DNA of 64,000 nt from Thermoleophilum album (GTDB taxonomy: Bacteria; Actinomycetota; Thermoleophilia; Solirubrobacterales; Thermoleophilaceae). The position numbers were made by a program, and so were the translations under genes. Each line of letters begins with the position of its first letter. Position 1 is the stretch's first letter. Below, piece after piece: positions 1-8,035 of this stretch. Under the pieces are notes generated by a model that was not told the DNA's origin, did no database searches, and saw nothing but the letters and a program-made list of their open reading frames with translations. The stretch covers positions 62,001 through 126,000 of the forward strand of contig NZ_CP066171.1 in the NCBI RefSeq assembly GCF_028867705.1. Reading direction: 5' to 3'.

Positions 1-1173
1 GAGCTTTGGTTCTCCGGCGGCCGGCCCGGTGACGCTCGGCTGGTAGCCGACATCTACCCAGGCGCGTCTTCGAGTGCACCGGCATGCCTGCGAGCAGTCC
101 GCGGCGCCGTGTACTTCAACGCCGCCGATCCCGATCACGGTCGCGAGCTCTGGCAGAGCGACGGGACCGCTCCAGGTACGCGTCTCGTTAAGCAGTTCGG
201 AGGAGGACCTGTAGGTATCTCCCGCGACCCCTGCGTCGTCGGAAATCTCGGGGGTACGCTGCTCGTCGCGACCGTCTACCCGAGATCCGGCGCTTTGTGG
301 GCGAGTGACGGTAGCGCTGAGGGCACAGAGCTGCTTTTGTCGGGCAACGTTCAATCGCTCGTCACAACCGGGTCAAGCGCCCTCGCGCTGGTAAACGCAG
401 GTATAGGGGTGACCGAGCTGTGGACGACGGACGGTACCCCCGAGGGCACTTCGCGGGTATTGACGCTCGCTAATCCGGTTACAGGTGGCTCGGCCCTTAA
501 CTTGACCGCTGCGGGCGAGCGCATCTACCTGGAGGTCAGCGATGCGGCACACGGGGCGGAGCTGTGGACGACCGACGGCACGGCGTCGGGTACACGCCTC
601 GTAACCGACCTGCGTCCCGGTCCCGCGGGGAGCGAGCCCCACGCACTGACCCCCGCCGGCAACCGGCTCTACTTCACTGCCGATGACGGCGTCAGCGGTC
701 GCGAGCTGTGGGCCACCGACGGGACCGCGGAGGGCACGCGTCGCGTCGCCGACCTCCGTCCGGGGCCCGCTGGCAGCGATCCCCGCCCGCTGGGAGTCGA
801 CGCTAGTGGCACGCTCTACTTCACCGCTGACGACGGCGTCCGCGGTCGCGAGCTCTGGCGCACCGACGGCAGCACCCGGGGGACGCGACTGGTCGGAGAC
901 CTGCGCCGCGGTGCGGAGGGCAGCGACCCGTTGGGGTTCGCGTCGGTGGCTGGACGCGTCTACTTCACCGCCGACGATGGCCGACGCGGTCGCGAGCTGT
1001 GGGTCGTCGACCGCCCGCGCGGCGGGCCTCGCTTGGTCGCGGACCTCGTGCCAGGCCCACGGTCGAGCGATCCGACCAGCTTGACGGTCGCGGGGCGCAG
1101 ACTGTTTTTCGTCGCAGCCGACGCGGCGGGTACTTTCGGGCTCTGGCGAATCCGTCACCCACGCTGGTGGTGA
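1..1173 (+). CDS. ELW-repeat surface/secreted protein, 5'-truncated by window edge
   Basis: The reading frame is open from base 1 to the TGA at 1171-1173, so the N-terminus lies outside the window. The visible part is about eight degenerate repeats of roughly 45-50 residues. Each has a core like ELWxTDGTxxGTRLVxDLRPGPxGS followed by a strand such as LYFTADDGVxGR. This pattern of short beta strands suggests a beta-propeller-like or solenoid extracellular domain; that is inference. No catalytic motif is visible. The protein ends abruptly after a last partial repeat (LWRIRHPRWW). A second protein of the same type lies at 8145-10073. Function is unknown; a cell-surface role is inferred from the paralogue's signal peptide. 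Confidence 0.8.
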   Translation, partial: ELWFSGGRPGDARLVADIYPGASSSAPACLRAVRGAVYFNAADPDHGRELWQSDGTAPGTRLVKQFGGGPVGISRDPCVVGNLGGTLLVATVYPRSGALWASDGSAEGTELLLSGNVQSLVTTGSSALALVNAGIGVTELWTTDGTPEGTSRVLTLANPVTGGSALNLTAAGERIYLEVSDAAHGAELWTTDGTASGTRLVTDLRPGPAGSEPHALTPAGNRLYFTADDGVSGRELWATDGTAEGTRRVADLRPGPAGSDPRPLGVDASGTLYFTADDGVRGRELWRTDGSTRGTRLVGDLRRGAEGSDPLGFASVAGRVYFTADDGRRGRELWVVDRPRGGPRLVADLVPGPRSSDPTSLTVAGRRLFFVAADAAGTFGLWRIRHPRWW

Positions 1174-1218
1174 CAGTTAAGCCTGGCTAGGAGGCTGTCG
1201 CTAGACGTGACGGGGATC

Positions 1219-1247
1219 GGGGCCGCCGGCGGAAGGCCGGCGGCCCC
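1219..1247 (+). terminator. Perfect 12-bp GC hairpin after the ELW-repeat gene
   Basis: GGGGCCGCCGGC (1219-1230), a five-base loop, then GCCGGCGGCCCC (1236-1247). It begins 46 bases after the stop of the ELW gene and before the monooxygenase start. There is no U tract, only CTTT a few bases later. It is probably a GC-only transcription terminator. Confidence 0.6.
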
Positions 1248-1354
1248 GGCGCCTTTCCAACGGCCCCGGCGCTGTGCACTCTGCACAAACAAACGCCCGA
1301 AGTTTGTAACGTAGGACCTGTACGTCCACCAGTCCGTCTTGCGATCCTCGAGCC

Positions 1355-3007
1355 ATGCCCGTGAACGACGCACTCGCTCCTTCGCAAAACGGCGCCGACA
1401 CGCGCGCCCCTGACACCGCTACCCGCGAGCGCCCGCTCGCCCTGCCGCAGCGGCCGAAGGATGTCGATTTCGACGCGGTGATCATCGGCGCAGGCGTCTC
1501 GGGCATCGGTGCTGCCTACTACTTCCAGCGCTACCACCCGACGAAGACCTACTTGATCGTCGAGACGCGCGAGGCGATTGGCGGCACCTGGGACCTGTTC
1601 CGCTACCCCGGGATCCGCTCCGACTCCGACCTGCACACCTTCGGCTACGAGTTCAAGCCGTGGACGGGCGAGAAGGCGATCGCGGACGGGCCGTCGATCC
1701 GAGCTTACATCGAAGAGACAGCGCGCGAGTACGGGATCGATCGCAACATCCGCTTCGGTCACAAGGTCGTCGCCGCGCGGTGGTCGAGCGAGACGGCTAG
1801 CTGGACGCTCGAGCTCGAGCGCGTCGCCGATGGCGAGCGCAGCGAGGTCACCTGTCGCTGGCTTTTCGGCGCGACCGGCTACTACCGCTACGACGAGCCC
1901 TACACCCCCGAGTTCGAGGGCCGCGAACGCTTCCGCGGGCCGATCATCCATCCCCAGCACTGGCCCGAGGATTTCGACTACACGGGCAAGCGCGTCGTCG
2001 TGATCGGCAGCGGCGCCACCGCCATCACCCTCGTGCCGGCGATGGCCGACCGCGCCGAGCACGTGGTGATGCTGCAGCGCTCACCCACCTACATCCTCCC
2101 GATTCCTTCGCGAGACGAGCTCGCGAACCGGCTGCGCCGCCTGATCGGCGAGGAACGTGCCTACAAGCTTGTGCGCTACAAGAACGTGGCGCGCCAGCTC
2201 GGCTTCTATGCCTTCTGTCGGCGCTTTCCAAGAGCGGCACGAGCGCTGATCCGTTTCGTCAACAAGCAGGCGCTGCGCGGCACCGACTGCGACGTCGACG
2301 TCCACTTCCGGCCGCGCTACAACCCCTGGGACCAGCGGCTCTGCGTCGTCCCCGACGGCGATCTCTACCGCGCTATCCGTGCCGGCAAGGCGTCGATCGT
2401 CACCGATCGCATCGCCCACTTCACCGAGACCGGTATCCAGCTCGAGTCCGGCCGGCACCTCGAGTGCGACGTGATCGTCACCGCCACCGGCTTCCAGCTG
2501 TTGACGTTCGGTGGGATCGAGGTGTCGGTCGACGGCGTCACCCGTGAGCCCAGCGAGGCCGTCGTCTACAAGGGCTCGATGCTTGCCGACGTTCCCAACT
2601 TCGCCTTTGCGCTGGGGTACACGAACGCGTCGTGGACCCTGAAGGTCGACCTCGTCTGGGACCACTACTGCCGGCTTATCCGCTGGACCGAGAGCCGCGG
2701 CTACGACGCGGTGGTGCCGCGCCTGCCGAAGAGCGGCATCGGGTTCCGGCCGCTGCTCGATTTCCAGGCCGGGTACGTGCTGCGCTCTCTCGACCGCTTG
2801 CCCAAGCAGGGCGATCGCGCACCCTGGTATCTGGCGATGAACTACTTCAAGGATCGCCGCTACCTGCGCAAGGGCCCGGTCGTCGACGAGGCGCTCGAGT
2901 TTTTCTCGGCGCGCGGAGAGCGAGCGGGGACTCCTGCGGACGCCCCGACGGAGGTCGGGGAAGCGCGGAAGGTGTCGCCCGAGCCGGTGGCTGACGCAGT
3001 CGCCTAG
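1355..3007 (+). CDS. Flavin-binding monooxygenase, Baeyer-Villiger type
   Basis: 550 residues, the normal length for a class B flavin monooxygenase. A first Rossmann motif GAGVSGIG sits at about residues 45-52 (FAD) and a second, VIGSGATA, near 215 (NADPH). Between them, near 192-203, is FRGPIIHPQHWP, which fits the Baeyer-Villiger fingerprint FxGxxxHxxxWP. The segment FRYPGIRSDSD near residue 82 is also typical. Such enzymes insert oxygen next to a ketone or oxidise soft heteroatoms using NADPH and O2; the substrate cannot be read from sequence. The gene stands alone, between a terminator-like hairpin and the convergent modB, with a 3-bp gap between the stops. An Ala/Pro-rich tail follows the catalytic part. 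Confidence 0.9.
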   Translation: MPVNDALAPSQNGADTRAPDTATRERPLALPQRPKDVDFDAVIIGAGVSGIGAAYYFQRYHPTKTYLIVETREAIGGTWDLFRYPGIRSDSDLHTFGYEFKPWTGEKAIADGPSIRAYIEETAREYGIDRNIRFGHKVVAARWSSETASWTLELERVADGERSEVTCRWLFGATGYYRYDEPYTPEFEGRERFRGPIIHPQHWPEDFDYTGKRVVVIGSGATAITLVPAMADRAEHVVMLQRSPTYILPIPSRDELANRLRRLIGEERAYKLVRYKNVARQLGFYAFCRRFPRAARALIRFVNKQALRGTDCDVDVHFRPRYNPWDQRLCVVPDGDLYRAIRAGKASIVTDRIAHFTETGIQLESGRHLECDVIVTATGFQLLTFGGIEVSVDGVTREPSEAVVYKGSMLADVPNFAFALGYTNASWTLKVDLVWDHYCRLIRWTESRGYDAVVPRLPKSGIGFRPLLDFQAGYVLRSLDRLPKQGDRAPWYLAMNYFKDRRYLRKGPVVDEALEFFSARGERAGTPADAPTEVGEARKVSPEPVADAVA

Positions 3008-3010
3008 AGC

Positions 3011-3940
3011 TCAGCCTTCCGTGACGCGCGCCGGGCGAGCCCGGGCGGTGTGGAACTTCGCGGCAGCAAGAAGCGCTGCGGCGAGCGCGAGCAGGGCGAC
3101 CGAGAGGGCGAGCGCGGACTCGGTGTCGCTCGCGAAGAGCTCGTAGATCGCAAGCGCCGCTGTCTGTGTGCTGCCGCGCAGCGAACCCGCGAACATCAGC
3201 GTCGCTCCGAACTCGCCCAGCGCCCGCGCCGCGGCGATCGCCCCGCTCGCGACGAGACCCGGCATCGCGATCGGCGTCGCCACGCGCAGGAACGCGCGCA
3301 GCTCGGAGGCTCCGAGGCTGCGTGCAGCCTCGATCAAGCGATGATCAACCTGCTCGAACGATGCGATCGCGTTGCGGACGTACAGCGGTCCCGCGACGAA
3401 CGCCGACGCTACGACGACGGCGCCGAAGGTGAACGGGAGCTCGATCCCGAGCGCGCGCAACGCGCCACCGAAGAGCCCCTTGGGGCCGAACGCTGCCAAA
3501 AGCGCGAGTCCGGCGACAGCGGGCGGCAGGACGATCGGTAGCTCGACCGCGGTCAGCACCGCTCGTCTGCCGGGAAACCGGTGCGTGGCGATCACGTATG
3601 CCGCCAGGGTGCCCACCGCGATCGTCAGCGCGAGCGCGAGGCCGCTGGCGCGCAGGCTCAACCAGAGCGCCGCCACCGTTTCGCCTTCGCGCAGCGCGGC
3701 GATGACGGCGCGGGGTGGCACCGTACCGAGCAGCGCGACGAGCGGCACCAGTAGAAACACGGCGACCGCAGCGCAGCACGCTCCGGTCGCAACGAGGAAG
3801 CCCACGTGTGCGATCGCGCGCGACGAGACGGGGCGCGTCCCGGTAACCGGGCGCGTCGCCTCGCGAGCGGAGTGGCCGGCGATCGTCGGTCCGCTTCCCG
3901 CGACTGCGAAGCTCGCTCGGTGCGGGCGCCATCCGCGCAT
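3011..3940 (-). CDS. modB: Molybdate ABC transporter permease ModB
   Basis: 309 residues with about five to six membrane segments. The permease cytoplasmic loop is clear near residues 204-220 (EAARSLGASELRAFLRV, then ATPIAMPGL). The motif ALGEFGATLMFAGSLRG near 240 is characteristic of molybdate/tungstate permeases. The first 40 residues are an extra hydrophilic stretch, so the true start may be internal; I kept the ATG because it lies 3 bp after the modA stop. It would form the channel that passes oxyanion delivered by ModA. No ModC ATPase follows: the next gene downstream is a convergent monooxygenase. Confidence 0.88.
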   Translation of the reverse strand: MRGWRPHRASFAVAGSGPTIAGHSAREATRPVTGTRPVSSRAIAHVGFLVATGACCAAVAVFLLVPLVALLGTVPPRAVIAALREGETVAALWLSLRASGLALALTIAVGTLAAYVIATHRFPGRRAVLTAVELPIVLPPAVAGLALLAAFGPKGLFGGALRALGIELPFTFGAVVVASAFVAGPLYVRNAIASFEQVDHRLIEAARSLGASELRAFLRVATPIAMPGLVASGAIAAARALGEFGATLMFAGSLRGSTQTAALAIYELFASDTESALALSVALLALAAALLAAAKFHTARARPARVTEG

Positions 3941-3943
3941 CTT

Positions 3944-4795
3944 CTAGCCCCGGGTCGGTGGCGGCCCGAATCCGGCCCGACGCAGGGCGCGCTGGCAGCC
4001 CCCGGCACGCAGGTCACGCAAGAACGAGCGGGCAAGACGCGGCGCATGCGGCCGCGCTGCGACGCCGGCGGCGTAGACCACCTGCGGCTCGAGCGAACGC
4101 GGCAGTCTCAGCGCGGCGAGTTTGCCCCGGGTAGCACGGACATCTGTGATGTAGATGAAGCCCGCGTCGGCCGCGCCGGCGAGGAGTTTGCCGACCGTGC
4201 TCTTCACGTCTGGCTCGTTTGAGCGGACGTTGGCGAGGATCGCTCGACGCGTCGCCGCTGGCAGGCGCGCGAGCACCGCTCGCGCGTAAGCGCCGTGGGG
4301 GACTGACGGCGTGCCAAGCACCATCTTCACGTCCCTTCGTGCAAGGTCGGCGAGCGCGCGTATCGGCGACTCGGGGCGTGTGGCGACGACCAGCTCGTTC
4401 GTGGCGAAGGGGACGGGGCGGCCGAGATGTCGCTCGCTGTGGAGAGCGCGCGGCAGCGTCGTGTTGGCGGCGGCGTAGACGTCGATTCGCGCGCCTTGGC
4501 GAATCTGTACCGCCAGCTCGTCGGAGCCCGCGAACGCGAGCTCCACCCGCACCCCCGCTTGGCGTGCGAAGCGGGGAGCGCAACTTGCGAGCGCTCCCTT
4601 CGTCGACGCTGCCGCCATCACGACGAGCCGCTGCCCGCCGGCGGACGACGGCCCCGGGGTGCCCGCCGGCGTCGACTTCGAGGCGCCAGCGCAGCTGCTC
4701 GTCGCCGTGCTCGCGATGGCAAGTGCCGCGAGAGGCAGCGCCGCCGAGCGCTTTCCTCGTCGCTGCCGATTTGCGTGCATGCGAGCAAGCGTCAC
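3944..4795 (-). CDS. modA: Molybdate-binding lipoprotein ModA
   Basis: 283 residues from a GTG; an in-frame ATG five codons later (4780) is an equally good start. A signal peptide ends in a lipobox-like STATSSC with Cys near residue 35, so this is a membrane-tethered binding protein, as usual in Gram-positives. The body follows the ModA fold: VMAAASTKGAL at the first strand, FAGSDELAVQIRQGA, DVYAAANT, FATNELVVATR and a late GFIYITDV. Ser residues of the first two motifs are the expected oxyanion ligands. It is first in a two-gene operon with modB and is preceded by a structured leader and a tRNA-Ala gene. Confidence 0.9.
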   Translation of the reverse strand: MTLARMHANRQRRGKRSAALPLAALAIASTATSSCAGASKSTPAGTPGPSSAGGQRLVVMAAASTKGALASCAPRFARQAGVRVELAFAGSDELAVQIRQGARIDVYAAANTTLPRALHSERHLGRPVPFATNELVVATRPESPIRALADLARRDVKMVLGTPSVPHGAYARAVLARLPAATRRAILANVRSNEPDVKSTVGKLLAGAADAGFIYITDVRATRGKLAALRLPRSLEPQVVYAAGVAARPHAPRLARSFLRDLRAGGCQRALRRAGFGPPPTRG

Positions 4796-4894
4796 GGAGC
4801 CACGCCTCTACCGGATCCGACACGGTGGCGAGCGGCGAAGGCGACGTTTCATCACTGCGGCGAACGCGGTCGCTTGCTGAGCGACCTCGCGGTC

Positions 4895-4995
4895 GCCGGT
4901 GGCCGCTGGCAGGGCGACGACGAGCCCGCCAGCGGTCACCTCATGACCGGCGCGGAAGTCGCCCTCTCCGGCTCGGACGCCCGGATGCCCGTCAG
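4895..4995 (-). promoter_or_regulatory. Structured modA leader, candidate Moco-type riboswitch
   Basis: Reading the minus strand between tRNA-Ala and modA, CGAGCC (4975-4970) can pair with GGCTCG (4926-4921), and GTCGCCCT (4918-4911) with AGGGCGAC (4965-4958), giving an interleaved pseudoknot-like order. A hairpin GGTCA/TGACC lies between them, and CCGCTGGC (4935-4928) can instead pair perfectly with GCCAGCGG (4910-4903), so two folds compete. The core GGGCGACTTCCGC loosely recalls the GGC-AACUU-CGC core I remember from molybdenum-cofactor leader RNAs, which are known upstream of molybdate transport genes. The structures are seen; the riboswitch class is inference. The same stretch also has a coding-like frame without a convincing start. 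Confidence 0.4.
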
Positions 4996-5026
4996 CCTGA
5001 CCGGGCGAGCGAGGGTGCGGTCGCAG

Positions 5027-5099
5027 TGGAGCTAGCCGGACTCGAACCGGCGACCTCCTGGGTGCGATCCAGGCGCTCTCCCAACTGAGCTATAGCCCC
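5027..5099 (-). tRNA. tRNA-Ala (anticodon CGC)
   Basis: 73 nt cloverleaf on the minus strand. Acceptor stem GGGGCTA/TAGCTCC contains the G3:U70 wobble that identifies alanine tRNA, followed by discriminator A. D arm AGCTCAGTTGGGAGAGC, anticodon stem CCTGG/CCAGG around the loop ATCGCAC (anticodon CGC, reads GCG), and T arm GGTTCGAGTCC are all regular. CCA is not encoded. Confidence 0.97.
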
Positions 5100-5233
5100 A
5101 CGCTGTGCGGAGCTCCGCGAACGCGGAGGCGCATCGACGGCCAATGGTAGCGCCAGCGGTCATGCCCGGGCCGCCGCTCAACTCGCCGGGCATCGGCGCC
5201 GTGCGCCGCCGCCGCGGGTAAGGTACGAGGGCG

Positions 5234-6037
5234 ATGGGCCTGCTCGAGGACGCAATCCGCGAGCACCTCGAACTGAAGCGCAAGCACGGGGCGAGCGAAG
5301 AGGAGATCCGGCGCAAGGAGGCCGAAGCGTTCGGTCCCCTCGGACTCGGTGGCGGCACTCACGGGCTCCCAGCGCGAGGCGGCGAGAGTGCGCGAGCGGA
5401 CGCCGAGCCTGCGCAAGCTGCGATCGACACGCCACCAGAGCAAGCGAGCGCTCGGGGCGAACTCTCGAACCGCTCGCCGGAGCGCCCGGAACCTGCGGCG
5501 AGCGTATCCGCAGGCGGGTCGGCGGATGCAAACGCGAGTGTGTCCGAGGCAGCGAGCGACGATCCGTTGGCGAGCGAATTTTCCGAGCCGGGCGAAACTC
5601 GCGATCAGCGTTCGTCCGCCGCTGCGCCGACAGACGACCCGCCCGTGCTGCGCGACAGCCCGCCCGTTCCCGCCGAGAACACGGCTGCAGTAGACCCCGT
5701 GAGCAGCGACCGCTGGGGCGGCGACTGGGTGAGCGAGGCGGGGGTGGGCGAGCCGTTCGCGCCGCCGCGTGCCGAGCCTGCGCTCTTCGACGAGGCGCTC
5801 GTCGACGCTGGCGGCGACGCCGCCGATGCGCCACCACCGGTGCCGACGCGCGGAACGGGGGCGGAATCCCCCGGCCTGGGCGGCGCACCCACCTTCGAAC
5901 CAACCGCCGCCCACGACCCGGCGGCGGACGAGGAGCGCGATCTTCTCGACGAGACGCCGGACTTCCTGCGCGACACGCCGGAGCACGATCGGCTCTGGTT
6001 CGAGCACGGCCCCCCGCGCGACTTCGATTTCGACTAG
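5234..6037 (+). CDS. Acidic low-complexity protein of unknown function
   Basis: 267 residues. The first 35 form a predicted amphipathic helix (MGLLEDAIREHLELKRKHGA and the following EEEIRRKEAEAFGP), the only part that looks conserved. The middle is a disordered run rich in Ala, Glu, Pro and Ser. The C-terminus is again ordered and acidic (ERDLLDETPDFLRDTPEHDRLWFEH, then a DFDFD end). No membrane segment or enzyme motif is present. It starts at an ATG 135 bp from the divergent tRNA-Ala. The two short ends look like docking segments, for example for a membrane or ribosome partner, but that is speculation. I do not recognise a family. Confidence 0.8.
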   Translation: MGLLEDAIREHLELKRKHGASEEEIRRKEAEAFGPLGLGGGTHGLPARGGESARADAEPAQAAIDTPPEQASARGELSNRSPERPEPAASVSAGGSADANASVSEAASDDPLASEFSEPGETRDQRSSAAAPTDDPPVLRDSPPVPAENTAAVDPVSSDRWGGDWVSEAGVGEPFAPPRAEPALFDEALVDAGGDAADAPPPVPTRGTGAESPGLGGAPTFEPTAAHDPAADEERDLLDETPDFLRDTPEHDRLWFEHGPPRDFDFD

Positions 6038-6219
6038 GCGACTCGCCGCGCGCCCTAAGCGCGCCGCCCCATCGGCAGAGTGCTGACGGCGGTCGGACCT
6101 GGCTGGGGCAGTGCCGTTGTGCCCGCTCCAGGCGCTCCCAGCCGGTCGCTCTGACCCCTCGGACCGAAGCGCGTGGATTTCCCCCGCCAAGCCAAGGTTT
6201 CAGTTATGTCCCAAAAAGC

Positions 6220-6251
6220 AACGGGGGCCGCCCGCCCCGGCAGCCCCCGTT
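6220..6251 (+). terminator. 9-bp GC hairpin in the 6038-6482 gap
   Basis: AACGGGGGC (6220-6228) pairs perfectly with GCCCCCGTT (6243-6251) across a 14-base loop. It is the only structure I see in the 445-bp gap between the acidic protein gene and tRNA-Ala(TGC); no convincing open frame fills that gap. An A5 run lies just 5' of it, so on the minus strand the hairpin is followed closely by T5 and could terminate transcription in that direction. Confidence 0.45.
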
Positions 6252-6482
6252 CGGCACTTGCGGCGTCCCGATGCCGCTCTATTGACGGACCCTCCTGGCC
6301 GTCGTCCCTTCAGTTCTCGGCCGCGCAGCGAAGCGCATGAGACCTCGGCGGGCCGTAGTGGACGATCGTCGGAGCGCCGGCGCCGGCGACGTCGCCTATC
6401 GCCGAGACGCGACGGTCCCTACCGCTGCGTTATCCGGCTACCTTTCCTGTCCGACGGCGGCGTCCGAAGACGCGAAAGATCA

Positions 6483-6555
6483 GGGGCCATAGCTCAGCTG
6501 GAAGAGCGCCTGCTTTGCACGCAGGAGGTCGCCGGTTCGAGTCCGGCTGGCTCCA
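6483..6555 (+). tRNA. tRNA-Ala (anticodon TGC)
   Basis: 73 nt cloverleaf: acceptor GGGGCCA/TGGCTCC with the alanine G3:U70 pair, anticodon stem CCTGC/GCAGG around the loop TTTGCAC (anticodon TGC), T arm GGTTCGAGTCC, discriminator A, no encoded CCA. It is nearly identical in its 3' half to the CGC isoacceptor 1.5 kb upstream. The compositionally unusual segment starts just after its 3' end. Confidence 0.97.
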
Positions 6556-6714
6556 CTCCCACACAGCCTGCAGATCGGTGCTTTGCGCATCGGTCTCCGC
6601 CTGCTACCACCGTTCCGGTTGAGAGTCCGCAAGCATGTGGCAAAGGCGTGGGGTTACGTGTGGTGTCCTCTCGGGGTGTTTGTCGGCGGTGAGCGGTGAC
6701 TTCGTCGCCCGGCC

Positions 6715-6743
6715 TTGACATCTCTCTCTCTCTCTCGTTTATT
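6715..6743 (+). promoter_or_regulatory. Sigma-70-like promoter with (TC)7 in its spacer
   Basis: TTGACA (6715-6720) is a perfect -35 box. TATTGA (6738-6743) sits exactly 17 bp later as a weak -10 box. Fourteen of the 17 spacer bases are the dinucleotide run. A purine-rich ribosome-binding site AGAGGAGG (6774-6781) and an ATG at 6791 follow. Slippage by one TC unit would change the spacer to 15 or 19 bp. Confidence 0.5.
6721..6734 (+). repeat. (TC)7 dinucleotide tract
   Basis: Seven uninterrupted TC units directly 3' of a TTGACA hexamer. No comparable simple repeat was noticed elsewhere in the window. Confidence 0.95.
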
Positions 6744-6806
6744 GATTTGCGCCGCAAGGTTCAGTTCTGGTTTAGAGGAGGTTTTCGGTGATGGTTTCTC
6801 GCTCGC

Positions 6807-7622
6807 GTGCGGTTTGTGTTGCGGTGTGTGTCGGTGGTTGCCGCTGGCGGGTTCGCGGCGCAGGCGGGGGCTGGCACCGACGCTTCGGATGTGACGCCGG
6901 CGGGGGCGGTGTCGGAGCTTCGGGCGGCGGCGCCGGAGGTTTTGGCGCAGGCGCCGCGGGTTGTGGTTGGTGGAGAGACTTTTGATCCTGCGCTTCGCCG
7001 AGAAGGTTCGGGTTTCACGCTTGAGGGCGCTGGGGTTGGTGCGCGGGTGTCTGGGAGCGCTGGGGGCGGGTTTGCGCTTGAGGGTGAGGGCGAGAGCCCG
7101 GATCTTGTGGTGAGGCCGCAGGGTGTCGACCCGGGCGCTGACCCGGGGGTGCGGGCTGGTGACGCGGTTGTTTTCGCGAACACCCAGCCGGGCGCGGACC
7201 AGGTGGTGAAGGCGAACGCGCTTGGTTTGGAGACGTTCGTGCAGATCCGCGGGCCCGAGTCCCCCACCGATTACAGCTACACCGTCGTTCTGCGGGGGGT
7301 GGGGCAGCGGCTTGTGTTGCTCGACTCGGGGGCGGTCGCTATCGTCGACCCCGATGGCGACGCGGTGGCGGTCGCATCCCCACCGCAGGCCCATGATGCG
7401 AACGGCAACCCTGTGCCTGTGACAGCGAGCGTTAGCGGCAGCACCCTCACCCTGCATGTGCCCCACACCGCGGGTGACTGGGCATACCCGATCGTCGTCG
7501 ACCCGTTGTGGGGGTTTCTTGCCCGTCGCTGCGCTAAGGGCGCCATCGTTGGCTGGCTTACGGTAGGCGGCTGGCGTGGAGCACTCGGTGGCTGCCTGGC
7601 TGCCACGTGTAGGCTGTGGTGA
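6807..7622 (+). CDS. Truncated Rhs/wall-type surface protein relic, disrupted 5' end
   Basis: The open frame runs from GTG 6807 (271 residues), but the only good ribosome-binding site (AGAGGAGG, 6774-6781) serves ATG 6791 in another frame. That frame encodes MVSRSRAVCVAVCV and is soon lost, while the 6807 frame continues with SVVAAGGFAAQAGA. A one-base shift near 6830 would join them into a normal signal peptide. The body ends in HTAGDWAYPIVVDP, a segment I associate with the N-terminal part of large actinobacterial Rhs-like or repeat proteins, then a short Gly/Cys-rich tail (CAKGAIVG, GALGGCLAA) resembling pre-toxin regions. This suggests an internal deletion remnant. Codons ending in G or T are unusually common here, unlike the neighbours. 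Function as it stands is doubtful. Confidence 0.55.
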   Translation: MRFVLRCVSVVAAGGFAAQAGAGTDASDVTPAGAVSELRAAAPEVLAQAPRVVVGGETFDPALRREGSGFTLEGAGVGARVSGSAGGGFALEGEGESPDLVVRPQGVDPGADPGVRAGDAVVFANTQPGADQVVKANALGLETFVQIRGPESPTDYSYTVVLRGVGQRLVLLDSGAVAIVDPDGDAVAVASPPQAHDANGNPVPVTASVSGSTLTLHVPHTAGDWAYPIVVDPLWGFLARRCAKGAIVGWLTVGGWRGALGGCLAATCRLW

Positions 7623-8035
7623 TGTTGGCAGAGTGGCGTAGAGCGACCCCGGCGGGAGCCGTAGCGGCACTGTTGTTCGTGACCATAGGAATCCTTGCCG
7701 GGGTGGCTATCGGCGCTGTGCCTGCGCTCGAGCTGAACGCTGATATCAAGATCGCGGCGGCGATCGGCGCCGGGCTGCTTGCAGAGGCTCTGTTTTTGGA
7801 TTTGCGCGAGCGCAACCGTTCAGCGAGCGGTGCAGCGCTTTCCACTGACGGTCGCATGCCGAGCTTGCCACGTGTTCGCCCGGCGCTCATCTACCTGCTG
7901 GCGAGCCTCGCGTTTGTTGGATGCTTGACTGTTGTGCTGCCACCCGCCTCCACCCCGCTCCCTGTCGTGGCGGGATCGGTCGCAGCTTGGCTTCTCACGC
8001 GCTCGATAGCTCGATCCCTGCGAGCTATTCAGTGA
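7616..8035 (+). CDS. Small membrane protein, possible partner of upstream relic
   Basis: 139 residues with about four hydrophobic segments in two hairpins: AGAVAALLFVTIGILAGVA and a second helix near residues 45-60, then two helices after residue 85 (LIYLLASLAFVGCLTVVL and VVAGSVAAWLLTRSIA). Starts GTG 7616 or ATG 7622 overlap the stop of the upstream frame, so the two are translationally coupled. No family recognised. A small membrane protein directly after a toxin-like C-terminus could be an immunity protein, which is speculative. Just after its stop, another frame reads a protein-like tail (8034-8144), hinting at a frameshift near 8020. Confidence 0.6.
   Translation: MVMLAEWRRATPAGAVAALLFVTIGILAGVAIGAVPALELNADIKIAAAIGAGLLAEALFLDLRERNRSASGAALSTDGRMPSLPRVRPALIYLLASLAFVGCLTVVLPPASTPLPVVAGSVAAWLLTRSIARSLRAIQ

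Noticed and set aside
4800-5026. Coding-like small frame on the minus strand in the modA leader (GDFRAGHEVTAGGLVVAL)
   Set aside because: No convincing start or family; the strong competing helices explain the sequence equally well. Kept only as a note in the leader entry.
6038-6482. Gene in the 445-bp gap before tRNA-Ala(TGC)
   Set aside because: The open frame over 6111-6692 runs through the tRNA gene and has no protein-like features; only one hairpin is supported.
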